From: an uncultured Alphaproteobacteria bacterium
Lineage (GTDB): Bacteria; Pseudomonadota; Alphaproteobacteria; RF32; CAG-239
NCBI GenBank assembly: GCA_944391685.1
Contig: CALXUM010000005.1
Coordinates: 40,735 to 104,734 of the forward strand
Direction of reading: 5' to 3'
Length of the DNA: 64,000 nt
Of this stretch, positions 34,396 through 43,336 are shown one piece after another. The position numbers and the translations under genes were made by a program. Numbering within the stretch: the first letter of the stretch is position 1; each line of letters opens with the position of its first letter. The notes below the pieces were generated by a model. It did no database searches. It was not told where the DNA came from and saw only the letters and a program-made list of their open reading frames with translations.

Positions 34396-34750
34396 GAAAA
34401 TAAATTTTGCAATCATAGCTTATTGGCTTGGTGTTATATTGGCATATGTCGTGATTTTTGGTCTGGCCTTTCATAATTATCTAACAATTAAACCTTTGGA
34501 GGTTTTACCCAACCGTGAAAATCATATTTTATTGTGGACACTTGTTTTCGTGATTGTGTCAGTGGCTGAAATGAAACCGATTTTCATTCAAGATTGCCAA
34601 AGTTTGCAAATCAAAGCCAACCGAGCAATGGTTTTTCTTAAACAATGGACCTTTTTGCTGACTTTGGTTTGCTCTTTTGTTGTTTTGATGTTTGCCTTTA
34701 AATGGGCAGAGGTTTTGATTTTAGACTTTATATATTTGTTTATCAATTAA
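34388..34750 (+). CDS. Four-helix membrane protein
   Basis: The 120-residue protein resembles its neighbour in size and layout (AIIAYWLGVILAYVVIFGL, ILLWTLVFVIVSVAEMKPI, FLLTLVCSFVVLMFAF). Both share an EMKP or FKPC segment followed by IQDCQSLQIKA or IQSFKIIF, so they may be paralogues. A terminator follows. Confidence 0.65.
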   Translation: MAKKINFAIIAYWLGVILAYVVIFGLAFHNYLTIKPLEVLPNRENHILLWTLVFVIVSVAEMKPIFIQDCQSLQIKANRAMVFLKQWTFLLTLVCSFVVLMFAFKWAEVLILDFIYLFIN

Positions 34751-34772
34751 ACATAAAAAATTTTCACCTCAG

Positions 34773-34801
34773 ACCGGAGTTTTTATAGCTCCGGTTTTTT
34801 T
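34773..34801 (+). terminator. Terminator before the terminase gene
   Basis: ACCGGAG/CTCCGGT with a 9-nt loop and seven T residues, 24 bp before the terL start codon. Confidence 0.88.
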
Positions 34802-34824
34802 ATTAACCAACAAGGAAAGGAAAA

Positions 34825-36195
34825 ATGAATGACAGTAAAAATAAAATAAGAAAAAAAAGCTCTAAGCTTAAAGCTCCGGAGCTGAAAATTGAAATTGCCG
34901 AGGTTTTTCGTCCCTTGCTGAGCGAGGCTCACCGCATCAAGTTTTATTACGGCGGCCGTGGCGGCGGAAAATCTTATGCCTTTGCCGATAGTTTGTTGTT
35001 GTTGGGAAGACAAAGAAAATTATTCATTGCCTGCTTGCGAGAAATTCAGGATTCAATCAAAGATTCGGTTTACAAACTTTTGTGTGATCGCATAAGCACC
35101 TGGGGATTGAATGATTATAAAATTTTTGAAAACAAAATAGAAAACACCATCACCAAAACCAGATTTGTTTTCAAAGGCTTAAGAGACCAAGACGTTAACA
35201 ACATCAAATCACTTGAAGGTGTTGACATAGCTTGGATTGAAGAGGCTCAAACCATCACCAAAAAATCATGGAACATCTTAAACCCCACCATTCGCAAAGA
35301 TGGTTCTGAGATATGGATTTCCATGAACCGCGAGGAGGAGAATGACCCGTTGTGGGTTTTGGTTGGCTCCAAACCTGATGAAAGAACACTTGTTTGCAAG
35401 GTTAACTATTATGATAATCCTTTTTGCCCGCAAGAACTAAAACTTCAGGCCGAAAAATGCAAACAAGAAAGCCCTGAGGATTATGAACATATTTGGCTTG
35501 GTGAGCCTGTTCGCCAAAGTAACTACAAACTCATATCATCATCTTTGGTCAGAGATGCTTTTATCCTTAAAATGAGTTCATCAACTTCGCCTTTGGTTAT
35601 AGGTTTGGATATTGCTCGTTTTGGAGATGATAAAACCTCGTTTTGTTTTCGTCGCGGAAGATTGTGTTTGGGTTTTGAGAGTTATAGCAAATTAGATAAT
35701 GTTGAGGTTGCCAATTTGGCCACCAACATAATTCGCAGCCAAAGACCACATCGTTTGTTCATGGATATCGGCGGGCAGGGAGCAGGTGTTTATGATATTT
35801 TAAAAGACCGCGGTTTCGGGGAGATTATCCGCGGTGTGTATTTTGGGGAGAAGGCATTGAATGAAGAACGTTATTTCAACCGTCGAGCCGAAATGTGGGA
35901 TGAGGTTCGCCAGTGGCTATCATCAAAACCGGAGGTGCAGTTGCCTGCCGATGAAGAATTGTTGGATGACTTAACCTCGGTTAACAAAAAATATGATCGC
36001 CGCGGCCGCCTGCAGTTGGAAGAAAAAGACGAGATAAAAAAACGTTTAGGCCGCTCTCCGGATAGGGGCGATGCTCTGGCTCTGACCTTTGCCGAGCCGG
36101 TTTATGATGACGGCGAACCTCGTATCTATGGTAATGGCCGTCTGACATATAATGATTTGTTTAATAATAATTCAAAAAGGAGAATAGAATGGTAA
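34825..36195 (+). CDS. Terminase large subunit
   Basis: The 456-residue packaging motor has an ATPase domain with Walker A GGRGGGKS (residues 43-50) and Walker B VDIAWIEEAQ (134-143). The nuclease domain has Asp residues in VIGLDIARFGDDKTS, MDIGGQGAGVYD and SPDRGDALALTF. It resembles the PBSX-type terminase group. It cuts concatemeric phage DNA and pumps it into the prohead. ATG has GGAAAGGA upstream. It overlaps the GroES-like gene by 7 bp. Confidence 0.94.
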   Translation: MNDSKNKIRKKSSKLKAPELKIEIAEVFRPLLSEAHRIKFYYGGRGGGKSYAFADSLLLLGRQRKLFIACLREIQDSIKDSVYKLLCDRISTWGLNDYKIFENKIENTITKTRFVFKGLRDQDVNNIKSLEGVDIAWIEEAQTITKKSWNILNPTIRKDGSEIWISMNREEENDPLWVLVGSKPDERTLVCKVNYYDNPFCPQELKLQAEKCKQESPEDYEHIWLGEPVRQSNYKLISSSLVRDAFILKMSSSTSPLVIGLDIARFGDDKTSFCFRRGRLCLGFESYSKLDNVEVANLATNIIRSQRPHRLFMDIGGQGAGVYDILKDRGFGEIIRGVYFGEKALNEERYFNRRAEMWDEVRQWLSSKPEVQLPADEELLDDLTSVNKKYDRRGRLQLEEKDEIKKRLGRSPDRGDALALTFAEPVYDDGEPRIYGNGRLTYNDLFNNNSKRRIEW

Positions 36196-36446
36196 AAGCA
36201 GTAATGGATCGAGTGTTTATCCGTTTGCCGGCAAAAGAAACCGCCACACAAGGCGGTATTTTTTTAACCGATAATCATGATGATGAACGCACAATCGGAA
36301 TTGTTGAGAGTATCGGACCGGATGTCAGCAGTGTCAAACCTGGAGACAAAGTTTTGTTTCATGTTTTTGATGAGCTGCCGAGCTACGATCCCAATGTTGT
36401 GGTCGTAAGAGAAAAATCTTTGTTAGGAGTATTTGAAAATGAGTAG
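36189..36446 (+). CDS. Phage GroES-like co-chaperonin
   Basis: The 85-residue protein aligns with GroES across its length: VMDRVFIRLPAKETATQGGI at the start, the TIGIVESIGP and VKPGDKVLF core strands, and the ending VVREKSLLGVFENE. The mobile GroEL-binding loop position is QGGIFLTDN, with GGIFL matching the GGI hydrophobic tripeptide. It sits between terL and portal, overlapping both. It may adapt host GroEL for folding the capsid protein, as T4 gp31 does. Confidence 0.85.
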   Translation: MVKAVMDRVFIRLPAKETATQGGIFLTDNHDDERTIGIVESIGPDVSSVKPGDKVLFHVFDELPSYDPNVVVVREKSLLGVFENE

Positions 36447-38379
36447 AAAAAAAGAAGTTGAAGAGTGGATAAAAAAGATATCCGCCGCAGAAAAAAAATA
36501 TGCCAATTATTATAATCTCATCAAAGAAACTCGCAATTTTTATAAAGATTGCAATGCGTTCAGACAAAATGACGGGCATTATAATATATTTTGGTCAACG
36601 GTTGAAACCATGAAACCGTTTTTATATTTCAAACAGCCTCGTCCGTATATTGAACGCAGCAATAAAACACCGTCTGCGGTTGAAAATGCCGCTTGTGAGA
36701 TTCTCTCCAAAGCTTTGGCGTGGGATTTAAGCAGATTTGACTTTGACAGTATCATCAAATATGCCCGTAATGATTTTTTGATTAGCGGCTGTGGCATAGT
36801 TTGGGAGCGATATCGTCCGGAGTTTTCAAAAATTTCCGCCAACGATAATAAAGAAACCGAGCTTGAAATCAAAACCTCGGAAAAAGTTGTTTCCGAATAT
36901 GTTAATCCCGAGCAGTTTTTTGCAGATTGCGACAAAGTCGGCATTTGGGAAGATGTTACCTGGATTGCCCGCAAAATTTATATGACCAAACAAGAAGCGG
37001 TTGATACTTTTGGTGAAAAAAATTGTTTGGAATTGGTAAAATACGGTGAGCAAGATTATCAAAACAAAGAAACCTGCGTTTATGAAATCTGGGACAAAAA
37101 CAGCAAGAAAGTATATTGGTTGTCTAAAGAAAAAGACAGCGATTTTCTGAAAGTTATTGATGATCCGTTTCATTTGAGCGGATTTTTTCCTTGCCCGAAA
37201 CCGATTTTTGCCACATTAACCAACGACAGCATTATTCCTGTTCCGGACTATTGCTTGATAAAAGAATTATTAAGCGAGCTCAACGGCATCAACTCCAGAA
37301 TGCGTTTGACCATGCAGGCATTAAAAGTCAGCGGGGCTTATGACAATTCTTTTCCTGAGTTGGCCAACATTTTTAATAAAGATGTTACTTTGGTGGCGGC
37401 CAAAGATTTTCAACGCTTGAAAGATGCCGGCGGTTTGCGGGGAATTTTAGATTTTATTCCCATTGAGCAATATGTAACGGCTCTGCAACAGCTGGCAACT
37501 CGTCGCCAAGATATCATAACCCAAATATATGAGGTTACCGGTGTTTCAGATATCATGCGCGGCACGTCAGATAGCAAAGACACTGCAACCGCCGTTACCA
37601 AAAAGACCAATTTTGGAACATTACGCAACCAAGATCGCCAAAATGATATGCAGCGTTTCATCAGGGATTTATTTTCCATCAAAGCCGAAATTATCTGTGA
37701 GCTTTTTTCTAAAGAAACTTTGGCCGGATTTTTATCGCCTGATAAACAAAAAGATTTGGCTCTGGTTGATGCCGCGGTGGCTTTGCTCAAAAACGAAAAG
37801 ATGCGTGGCATGCTTCTTGATGTTGAAACCGACAATGTCTTTAATGCCGATGAAGAAGCCGCCAAAACCCTAAACAGTGTCAAATCATTGGGCGAGATTA
37901 TCAGCTTGGCTTTGCCTGTGGTCAGTCAACAGCCTTTGTTGCTGCCGCTATATCGCACAATGGTTGAGGCGGTTTGCGTTTCTCTTCCGCAGGCTCGCTC
38001 TTTTGAAAATGTTTTGGAAAAAGTTTTTGCCGATATCAGCAAAGACTTGAGCGAACCGGAACCCCAAGTCAAACAACCTGATCCTCAGGTTCTTTTGGCT
38101 CAGGAAAAACTCAATATTGAAAAAGAGAAAAACCAACTCAAATCCCGAGAGCTGGATATCAAAGAGTTTAGCGAAAGAGCCAAAGTTGAACAAACCGATA
38201 AAGAAATGAAACTGCAAAGCGGTTTCAAAATCCAAGAAATTGCTGATGAACGCAAAAAGACCAACGCCGCCATCGGCAATCAAAAACCCGTTGTCATAAA
38301 CCAAAAAGTTCCTCTGCCTGTTCAACCCCAAAAGGTTAATAGCAATATTACAACCGGCTATGTAAAAGGTTTTGACTAA
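36439..38379 (+). CDS. Portal protein
   Basis: The 646-residue protein starts at ATG 36439 with TAGGAG upstream, overlapping the GroES-like stop by 8 bp. It is the size of podovirus portals and follows terL. Portal-like stretches include FWSTVETMKPFLYFKQPRPYI, DFLISGCGIVWERYRP and QIYEVTGVSDIMRGTSDSK. The C-terminal ~130 residues are a charged coiled coil that could form the portal barrel. It forms the dodecameric DNA channel at one capsid vertex. Confidence 0.88.
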   Translation: MSRKKEVEEWIKKISAAEKKYANYYNLIKETRNFYKDCNAFRQNDGHYNIFWSTVETMKPFLYFKQPRPYIERSNKTPSAVENAACEILSKALAWDLSRFDFDSIIKYARNDFLISGCGIVWERYRPEFSKISANDNKETELEIKTSEKVVSEYVNPEQFFADCDKVGIWEDVTWIARKIYMTKQEAVDTFGEKNCLELVKYGEQDYQNKETCVYEIWDKNSKKVYWLSKEKDSDFLKVIDDPFHLSGFFPCPKPIFATLTNDSIIPVPDYCLIKELLSELNGINSRMRLTMQALKVSGAYDNSFPELANIFNKDVTLVAAKDFQRLKDAGGLRGILDFIPIEQYVTALQQLATRRQDIITQIYEVTGVSDIMRGTSDSKDTATAVTKKTNFGTLRNQDRQNDMQRFIRDLFSIKAEIICELFSKETLAGFLSPDKQKDLALVDAAVALLKNEKMRGMLLDVETDNVFNADEEAAKTLNSVKSLGEIISLALPVVSQQPLLLPLYRTMVEAVCVSLPQARSFENVLEKVFADISKDLSEPEPQVKQPDPQVLLAQEKLNIEKEKNQLKSRELDIKEFSERAKVEQTDKEMKLQSGFKIQEIADERKKTNAAIGNQKPVVINQKVPLPVQPQKVNSNITTGYVKGFD

Positions 38380-38395
38380 CAAGCAGGGGGCAATT

Positions 38396-38599
38396 TTGGC
38401 AAAGAAAAAATTTGATTATGCTCAAATTTTGGAAGAGCTTGAAGAGGCAAGGCTGCTGGCTATCAGAAATGAATCACCGTCGGCAGCCATCTCTGCCTCT
38501 TTAGGCAAAGCCAAAGTTTTGGCTCTGATGAATAATGACGGCAAAAAAGCCTCAGAACTTACAGAGGACTATAAACAAGTTCTGGTTGAATTTGTTTAA
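38396..38599 (+). CDS. Small prophage protein after portal
   Basis: From TTG 38396, which has AGGGGG upstream, the protein is 67 residues; an upstream TTG at 38372 would add eight. It is helical (YAQILEELEEARLLAI) with SAAISASLGKAKVLALM, reminiscent of the oligomerisation part of small terminase subunits. The evidence is too thin for a firm call. It ends just before the second promoter module. Confidence 0.55.
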   Translation: MAKKKFDYAQILEELEEARLLAIRNESPSAAISASLGKAKVLALMNNDGKKASELTEDYKQVLVEFV

Positions 38600-38621
38600 C
38601 AACTAAAAGTTATCAACAGGC

Positions 38622-38650
38622 TTGACAAACGGGGAAAATAGTTGTATAAA
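38622..38650 (+). promoter_or_regulatory. Strong promoter, module copy 2
   Basis: TTGACA (38622-38627) and TATAAA (38645-38650), 17 bp apart, match the promoter at 31272 almost base for base, including upstream AAAAGTTATC. Confidence 0.82.
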
Positions 38651-38708
38651 GTTCCTATAATGGAACAAACTATGTCTTGCCGCTTTTAAAGCGGCAATAA
38701 TTTTATTC

Positions 38709-38740
38709 AGCCGGAGATTTTACAAACTCTCCGGCTTTTT
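38709..38740 (+). terminator. Terminator in the leader after promoter copy 2
   Basis: AGCCGGAG/CTCCGGCT plus five T residues. Before it the leader holds GTTCC/GGAAC and a perfect TTGCCGCTTT/AAAGCGGCAA hairpin. The terminator lies 21 bp before the next ATG. Confidence 0.85.
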
Positions 38741-38761
38741 ATGTTTAAAGGAGATAAAATA

Positions 38762-39340
38762 ATGAATCAAAAAGATATAGAAAATTTAGAAAATATTTTT
38801 AAAAATATGAATGAAGATGAAAAACATCAATACATATTAAATGAATATGATCGTCTTATAGAAAATAAAACACCATTACCAGATAACAAACAACAGATGA
38901 GTGAATTTTCTTACAATAAAAAGAACTACACTCCATATAAAAGTTACGTTCCATATAATGAAAAAAACACTTATTTTGAAGCTCCCTTAAAAAAGGAATA
39001 TGGATATAATTATAAAGACAATATTAACCAATATAATCAAAAATATAATAATGTTAACGAAGCATGGGAGGGGTTAAAATCATGGAATAGTGATGATTAT
39101 AAAGATTATATTGTAAATGATGGAAAACTTATTGGAGAAACAGTAATAGATAAATTAACAGATGGAGAATATAGAAATATTAATAAGTATTTAGGAGGAA
39201 ATTACGAAGAAAGGTATAATAACTATTTTAATAATGCTGAATATAATGGGTTGGGAGATGTCGCAAGAATATCTGATAAGGTAATGGATGAATTAGCCAA
39301 AGTTATAAGATTTAAAGGAATCAAAAAAATATTTAGATAA
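38762..39340 (+). CDS. Unknown protein sharing its N-terminus with the L,D-transpeptidase-like gene
   Basis: The 192-residue protein starts at ATG 38762 behind AAAGGAG. Residues 1-36 match the first 36 residues of the 33110 gene at 18 positions without gaps (NLExxFxNM...QYxLxEYxRLIExK). The middle is Asn/Tyr/Lys-rich, and the C-terminal ~90 residues form an unknown domain. The gene is clearly more AT-rich than portal and scaffold around it. A variable C-terminus behind a constant N-terminus is typical of polymorphic effectors. Confidence 0.65.
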   Translation: MNQKDIENLENIFKNMNEDEKHQYILNEYDRLIENKTPLPDNKQQMSEFSYNKKNYTPYKSYVPYNEKNTYFEAPLKKEYGYNYKDNINQYNQKYNNVNEAWEGLKSWNSDDYKDYIVNDGKLIGETVIDKLTDGEYRNINKYLGGNYEERYNNYFNNAEYNGLGDVARISDKVMDELAKVIRFKGIKKIFR

Positions 39341-39415
39341 AAAGTATTATTTTTCTTGACTTTAAGTAAATGCTTGTCAAAAATAAATACAATCAATTAT
39401 TAATGGAGTTTTTTT

Positions 39416-39928
39416 ATGCTGGAATTGTTTGCAATAGGGTTAGGGGTATATATCTTTCGCTCTCTTTATTTATTTTTGCTTAAAAAAATATTTAAAAAAC
39501 AAATGTTTTTAACTGCCAATACTTTGGCCCTTGTGTCATGGTCGTCGTTAAAATTTTTTAGGAATGATGACATATATGACATATTAGGTTCCATTCTGGG
39601 GGCAATTATTTTTGCAGTTGTTTTTGCAATAAGTGATTATAAAGAATCAAAAAAGAGCTTTGAGGAAAAATACTCTTCTTTATTGAAGAAAGATTTGCAA
39701 GGCAAAAACTGGGTTAGTTTTATGTCTGGCATGAGTTGGTTGTTGATGATATTTTTTGGTTTGTTTTCCGTGGTTTATTTCTTAGGATATCTCAACAGCT
39801 CGCCTAGAATATGGATAGAGTTGGTACCCATAATACTTCCGCTGTTTTTCACAATTTATCCAATATATAAGGCCAAAACCTTAAAAAAGGAATATGAAGA
39901 ATATGTAAATAAAAAAACTGATAAATAG
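39416..39928 (+). CDS. Membrane protein following the effector-like gene
   Basis: The 170-residue protein has about four helices (LELFAIGLGVYIFRSLYLFL, ILGSILGAIIFAVVFAI, SWLLMIFFGLFSVVYFLGYL, ELVPIILPLFFTIYP) and charged cytoplasmic-like loops. It lies 75 bp after the 38762 gene and before a terminator. Candidate immunity protein by position; no family recognised. Confidence 0.65.
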   Translation: MLELFAIGLGVYIFRSLYLFLLKKIFKKQMFLTANTLALVSWSSLKFFRNDDIYDILGSILGAIIFAVVFAISDYKESKKSFEEKYSSLLKKDLQGKNWVSFMSGMSWLLMIFFGLFSVVYFLGYLNSSPRIWIELVPIILPLFFTIYPIYKAKTLKKEYEEYVNKKTDK

Positions 39929-39934
39929 AACTTA

Positions 39935-39966
39935 AAAACTGCCAAATTTTGGCAGTTTTTTTAATT
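39935..39966 (+). terminator. Terminator closing module 2
   Basis: AAAACTGCC/GGCAGTTTT with an AAATTTT loop and seven T residues, starting 6 bp after the stop codon. Confidence 0.9.
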
Positions 39967-39970
39967 AACA

Positions 39971-40003
39971 AAAGCCCTAAAACCCTAGGGCTTTTTATTT
40001 TTT
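39971..40003 (+). terminator. Second terminator hairpin in tandem
   Basis: AAAGCCCTA/TAGGGCTTT followed by a T-rich run, 14 bp before the next start codon. Confidence 0.8.
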
Positions 40004-40016
40004 TAAAGGACAAGAC

Positions 40017-40250
40017 ATGACTTATTTCAGCAAAGAATGGACAGACAGTTTGGTTCTGCCCGACGGCAGTGTCGTATCATCGGTATACGAGCTGGAAAAA
40101 TACATGAAAGCTAATGATTGTAGCTTAAAAGAAGATTACTCCGACGAATATCTGCAAACAAGACGCCGGCGTAATGAAAAGGCTCAAAGAGAACAACTTT
40201 TCTCTGAGTTTATTCACAATTATAAAAGGAGTATTTGGTATGACAAATGA
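40017..40250 (+). CDS. Unknown 77-residue prophage protein
   Basis: The protein starts behind AAAGGA and is charged, with an Arg-rich stretch (LQTRRRRNEKAQREQ). Its end overlaps the scaffold start by 11 bp, so it belongs to the head operon. It could be a head-assembly accessory; no family recognised. Confidence 0.6.
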   Translation: MTYFSKEWTDSLVLPDGSVVSSVYELEKYMKANDCSLKEDYSDEYLQTRRRRNEKAQREQLFSEFIHNYKRSIWYDK

Positions 40251-40953
40251 AAAAACAAAGTTTTTTGACAAAGAATTTAACCATCCGGCTTCGGTTGATG
40301 CCGCAGGTTTTGGACCTCAACAAAGTCCGGATAATTTTGAGCAGGAAAAAAAAGACAGGAATGTCGACGCCTATCTTGAAGCTCCTCGCTCCTATAAAAA
40401 GGAATATGCCGAACTTTTTCGGACGCTTCCGCCCGAGTTACGCAAATATCTGCATGAACGGGAGAGCGAAGCCGAACGTGGCTTTTCCAAAATCAATAAT
40501 GAACTGAGCAGCCGCCGTTGGATAGACGATGTCTTTAATCGTCGGCATCAACGCTTGGAGCGTCTGGGTATCAACCGTCCGCAAGAATGGGTTGAAACCA
40601 TGGCGTGTATAGATGATGCGCTGGAAAAAGACCCCAAAGGAACATTGCGTTTCCTGGCTGACACTTACGGTATAAAATTAGGCGATGTTGTGGGAGCCTC
40701 TGTCCACAGCTATCCGCTTGTAGACAGCAGTAATTTCAATCAGATAATTGATCGAATTCAACGATTGGATGACAAATTGTCGGAATATTCCAATGAGATA
40801 AAAGCCCAAAAACTTTTGGCTGAAAAAGCTGAAGAAAGCAAACGTGCCAAAGAGGCATCTTTTGCACCCAAGGGCAAAAATTCCGATGTAGATTTATCTA
40901 AACTCACCACCAGAGAGGTTCTGGAGTTGCAAATGGCTGATTGGGATGACTAG
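40240..40953 (+). CDS. Probable capsid scaffolding protein
   Basis: From ATG 40240 (AAAAGGAG upstream) the protein has 237 residues. It is highly charged and helical, with a Pro/Gln-rich start, a conserved-looking core (ERLGINRPQEWVETMACIDD, DPKGTLRFLADTYGI) and a coiled-coil C-terminus. These features and the position between portal and capsid fit podovirus scaffolds, which direct shell assembly and then leave the prohead. Confidence 0.75.
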   Translation: MTNEKTKFFDKEFNHPASVDAAGFGPQQSPDNFEQEKKDRNVDAYLEAPRSYKKEYAELFRTLPPELRKYLHERESEAERGFSKINNELSSRRWIDDVFNRRHQRLERLGINRPQEWVETMACIDDALEKDPKGTLRFLADTYGIKLGDVVGASVHSYPLVDSSNFNQIIDRIQRLDDKLSEYSNEIKAQKLLAEKAEESKRAKEASFAPKGKNSDVDLSKLTTREVLELQMADWDD

Positions 40954-40992
40954 CTTTTTTTTGACTAAATTTTTTATATAAAGGAAATAAAA

Positions 40993-41964
40993 ATGGCAAA
41001 TCAAAATTATAATGAATTGTTAACCACCACTTTAAGCAGCCGCACAGGAACCCTTGCTGACAACGTCAGCACCAACAGTGCGCTCTTAAAAAGATTAAAA
41101 GAAAAATCAAAAATTCGCCCGATTTACGGCGGCTCCAAAATTTTGGAAGAGTTGGAATATGGCGAAGGCGATATGACATGGTATTCAGGTTATGATACTA
41201 TTGATTATACCCCAAAACAACTTTTCAGCGCGGCTGAATATAGTCTGAAACTTTGTGCCGTTCCGGTAGCCATCTCCGGTGAGGATTTACTCAAAAACTC
41301 CGGAAAAGAACAAATTATTGATTTGTTTGAAAAACGCGTTGATAACGCTGTTAAAACCATGAGCAACAAAATGGCCGCAGCGGTTTATGGCGATGGTACG
41401 GATTCAGATGGTAAGGCTATTGGCGGTTTGGCTCTTCTGGTAGCAGATTCTCCTGAAACCGGAACAGTCGGCGGCATTAACCGTGCTACATCAGGTAATG
41501 AATTCTGGCGTAACAAATCAACTACGACAGACGCCGCTTTAACCAGCGAAACCATTCGTCCGGCAATGGATAAAATGTATTTGTCTTTGTGTCGCGGAGT
41601 TGACAAACCTGACTTGATTGTTTGCAGCAACGAGCTCTTCAGTACTTATGAGGATTCATTAATCAACATGCAACGCTTCACAGACAACAAAATGGCCGAT
41701 GCAGGTTTTGCTACCCTAAAATTCAAAGGGGCAGATGTTGTATTTGATGGCGGGCAGGGCGGACATTGTCCTGAAAATAAAATGTATTTCTTAAATACGA
41801 ACTACATTTATCTTCGCAGTCATAACAATCGTAATATGAAAGTTATTGATGGAGATCGTATGTCGGTTAATCAGGATGCATATTACAGAATCATCGGTTG
41901 GGCAGGAAACATGACCATGTCTAACGCTGCTTTGCAAGGTGTTTTGATTAACAAGACCGCATAA
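40993..41964 (+). CDS. Major capsid protein
   Basis: The 323-residue protein follows the scaffold gene and precedes the connector genes. It has the ordinary length and composition of an HK97-fold coat protein: N-terminal LADNVSTNSALLKRLKEK, then ISGEDLLKNSGKEQIIDLFE, and the C-terminal KMYFLNTNYIYLRSHNNRNM. The ribosome-binding site is AAGGAAAT. Many copies form the icosahedral shell. Confidence 0.85.
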   Translation: MANQNYNELLTTTLSSRTGTLADNVSTNSALLKRLKEKSKIRPIYGGSKILEELEYGEGDMTWYSGYDTIDYTPKQLFSAAEYSLKLCAVPVAISGEDLLKNSGKEQIIDLFEKRVDNAVKTMSNKMAAAVYGDGTDSDGKAIGGLALLVADSPETGTVGGINRATSGNEFWRNKSTTTDAALTSETIRPAMDKMYLSLCRGVDKPDLIVCSNELFSTYEDSLINMQRFTDNKMADAGFATLKFKGADVVFDGGQGGHCPENKMYFLNTNYIYLRSHNNRNMKVIDGDRMSVNQDAYYRIIGWAGNMTMSNAALQGVLINKTA

Positions 41965-41995
41965 TAAACCTTAAACTCTGAATAAAAGCAAAAAA

Positions 41996-42031
41996 TGCCG
42001 TACCTCTTTGAATAAGAGGTACGGTGTTTTT
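41996..42031 (+). terminator. Terminator after the capsid gene
   Basis: An 11-bp stem, CCGTACCTCTT/AAGAGGTACGG, with a 5-nt loop and a T run. It could reduce expression of downstream genes relative to the capsid. Confidence 0.9.
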
Positions 42032-42061
42032 TTACTAACATCCCCAAAGAAAGGAACAAAA

Positions 42062-42613
42062 ATGGATTTTATGACATTTGAAAAAATAGCTAAAAACAAT
42101 CGATCTGAAGAAGGTGTTTTCGCTCGTTTTTACGATCGCACGGTTAAAACCGGACGTATAGACAAACAGGGATTTCCCATTTTTGAAAACGTGTGTTTTT
42201 GTGAAATTCGCCTCAAAGATAATAATTCAGAGGTTTTTGACCAACCGGCTACTGAAGATAAAAAGAAACGTTTTCCGACCGAATATGCCCGCTACTTATT
42301 AGGAAAAAAACAAGTGGAGGAAGGTACTCCATTAGAGCAATTTGCATTTTTGAGCCTTTCTGAAATAGAAAGTTTGAAAATAAGGGGAATATTCACGGTT
42401 GAGGCCTTGAGCGAAATAGGAGAAGAAAAAGCTCAGGATTTAGGAATTTCAAAGGAATATGCCCTTGCCCAAAAATTCAAGGAGCAGGCATCTTCCAATA
42501 ACATTTTGGTTCAGTGGCAGGAAAAAGAAGAAAATTACAAAGCCAAAATCAAAAAACTTGAAGAACAGCTTAAAGTTTTGAAAAAGAAATTGGCAAACTT
42601 AAAAGGAGAATAA
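42062..42613 (+). CDS. Prophage head protein with C-terminal coiled coil
   Basis: From ATG 42062 (AAAGGAAC upstream) the protein has 183 residues. The N-terminal half is beta-rich (CFCEIRLKDNNSEVF), the middle has a helix-hairpin-like SLSEIESLKIRGIFTVEALSE, and the end is a lysine-rich coiled coil. It sits between capsid and connector genes. I do not recognise a named family. Confidence 0.65.
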   Translation: MDFMTFEKIAKNNRSEEGVFARFYDRTVKTGRIDKQGFPIFENVCFCEIRLKDNNSEVFDQPATEDKKKRFPTEYARYLLGKKQVEEGTPLEQFAFLSLSEIESLKIRGIFTVEALSEIGEEKAQDLGISKEYALAQKFKEQASSNNILVQWQEKEENYKAKIKKLEEQLKVLKKKLANLKGE

Positions 42614-42616
42614 AAT

Positions 42617-43336
42617 ATGAAGAATATTTTGCAAATTTGCCAAGATGCCGCAAGCTTGGTTGCCACGCAACGTCCGCAAGATTTGTTTAATGAAGACAGT
42701 CAGCAAGAGGCTATTTTTTTAAGTGTTGCCAAAGACACGCTAGATAGCCTTTTGCGTTATGGAGATTGGCAAGAACTTACCAAAGAAGCCAAGTTCAGAA
42801 CCGTTGCCGGCAAAAGCAACTACCTGATAAAAGATTTTTGTGATGATTTTTACTGCCTTATCAATAATACGGTTTATATCAAAGACACCGCAGAAAAAGT
42901 AATCGGTTCAATATCTCCGGAACAATGGATGAGAGAGAAATATTTTAATGTCCCTGATTTGGACTTAAAGTTCAAAATTCAAAACGGCATGATAAAATTT
43001 TTAACTCCTCCTCCAGGTGATATGATTATTGTTTTTCAGTACAGATCATCGGCAATTGTTTATGCATGGGCTAATGGTTGTTGCGGGGAAGAAAAATCAG
43101 ATTTAACCGCCAATACTGATATTCCTGTTTTTGATGAGTATTTGGTAAAAAAAGGAATTGTTTGGCGTTGGTATCGTCGCAACGGCATGCCATATGAAGA
43201 AGAATTCAACGAGTATGAAAGAGAAGTCAAAAGCCGCTTTGCCTCAGGTTTGGCCGCCAAAGATATCAACTTGGCAGCTAATTGCTGTGGCGGAGAACTT
43301 GGAGGAGTAATAATCAATGCAGCAAAGAACAACTAA
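42617..43336 (+). CDS. Head-tail connector protein (P22 gp4 / tail tubular A-like)
   Basis: The 239-residue protein begins with the helical section typical of podovirus adaptors (ICQDAASLVATQRPQDLF, LSVAKDTLDSLLRYGDWQELT). YLIKDFCDDFYCLINNTVYI, ISPEQWMREKYF and the C-terminal IVWRWYRRNGMPYEEEFNEY follow. Adaptors dock under the portal and close the channel after packaging. It starts 4 bp after the previous gene and overlaps the next by 20 bp. Confidence 0.75.
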   Translation: MKNILQICQDAASLVATQRPQDLFNEDSQQEAIFLSVAKDTLDSLLRYGDWQELTKEAKFRTVAGKSNYLIKDFCDDFYCLINNTVYIKDTAEKVIGSISPEQWMREKYFNVPDLDLKFKIQNGMIKFLTPPPGDMIIVFQYRSSAIVYAWANGCCGEEKSDLTANTDIPVFDEYLVKKGIVWRWYRRNGMPYEEEFNEYEREVKSRFASGLAAKDINLAANCCGGELGGVIINAAKNN

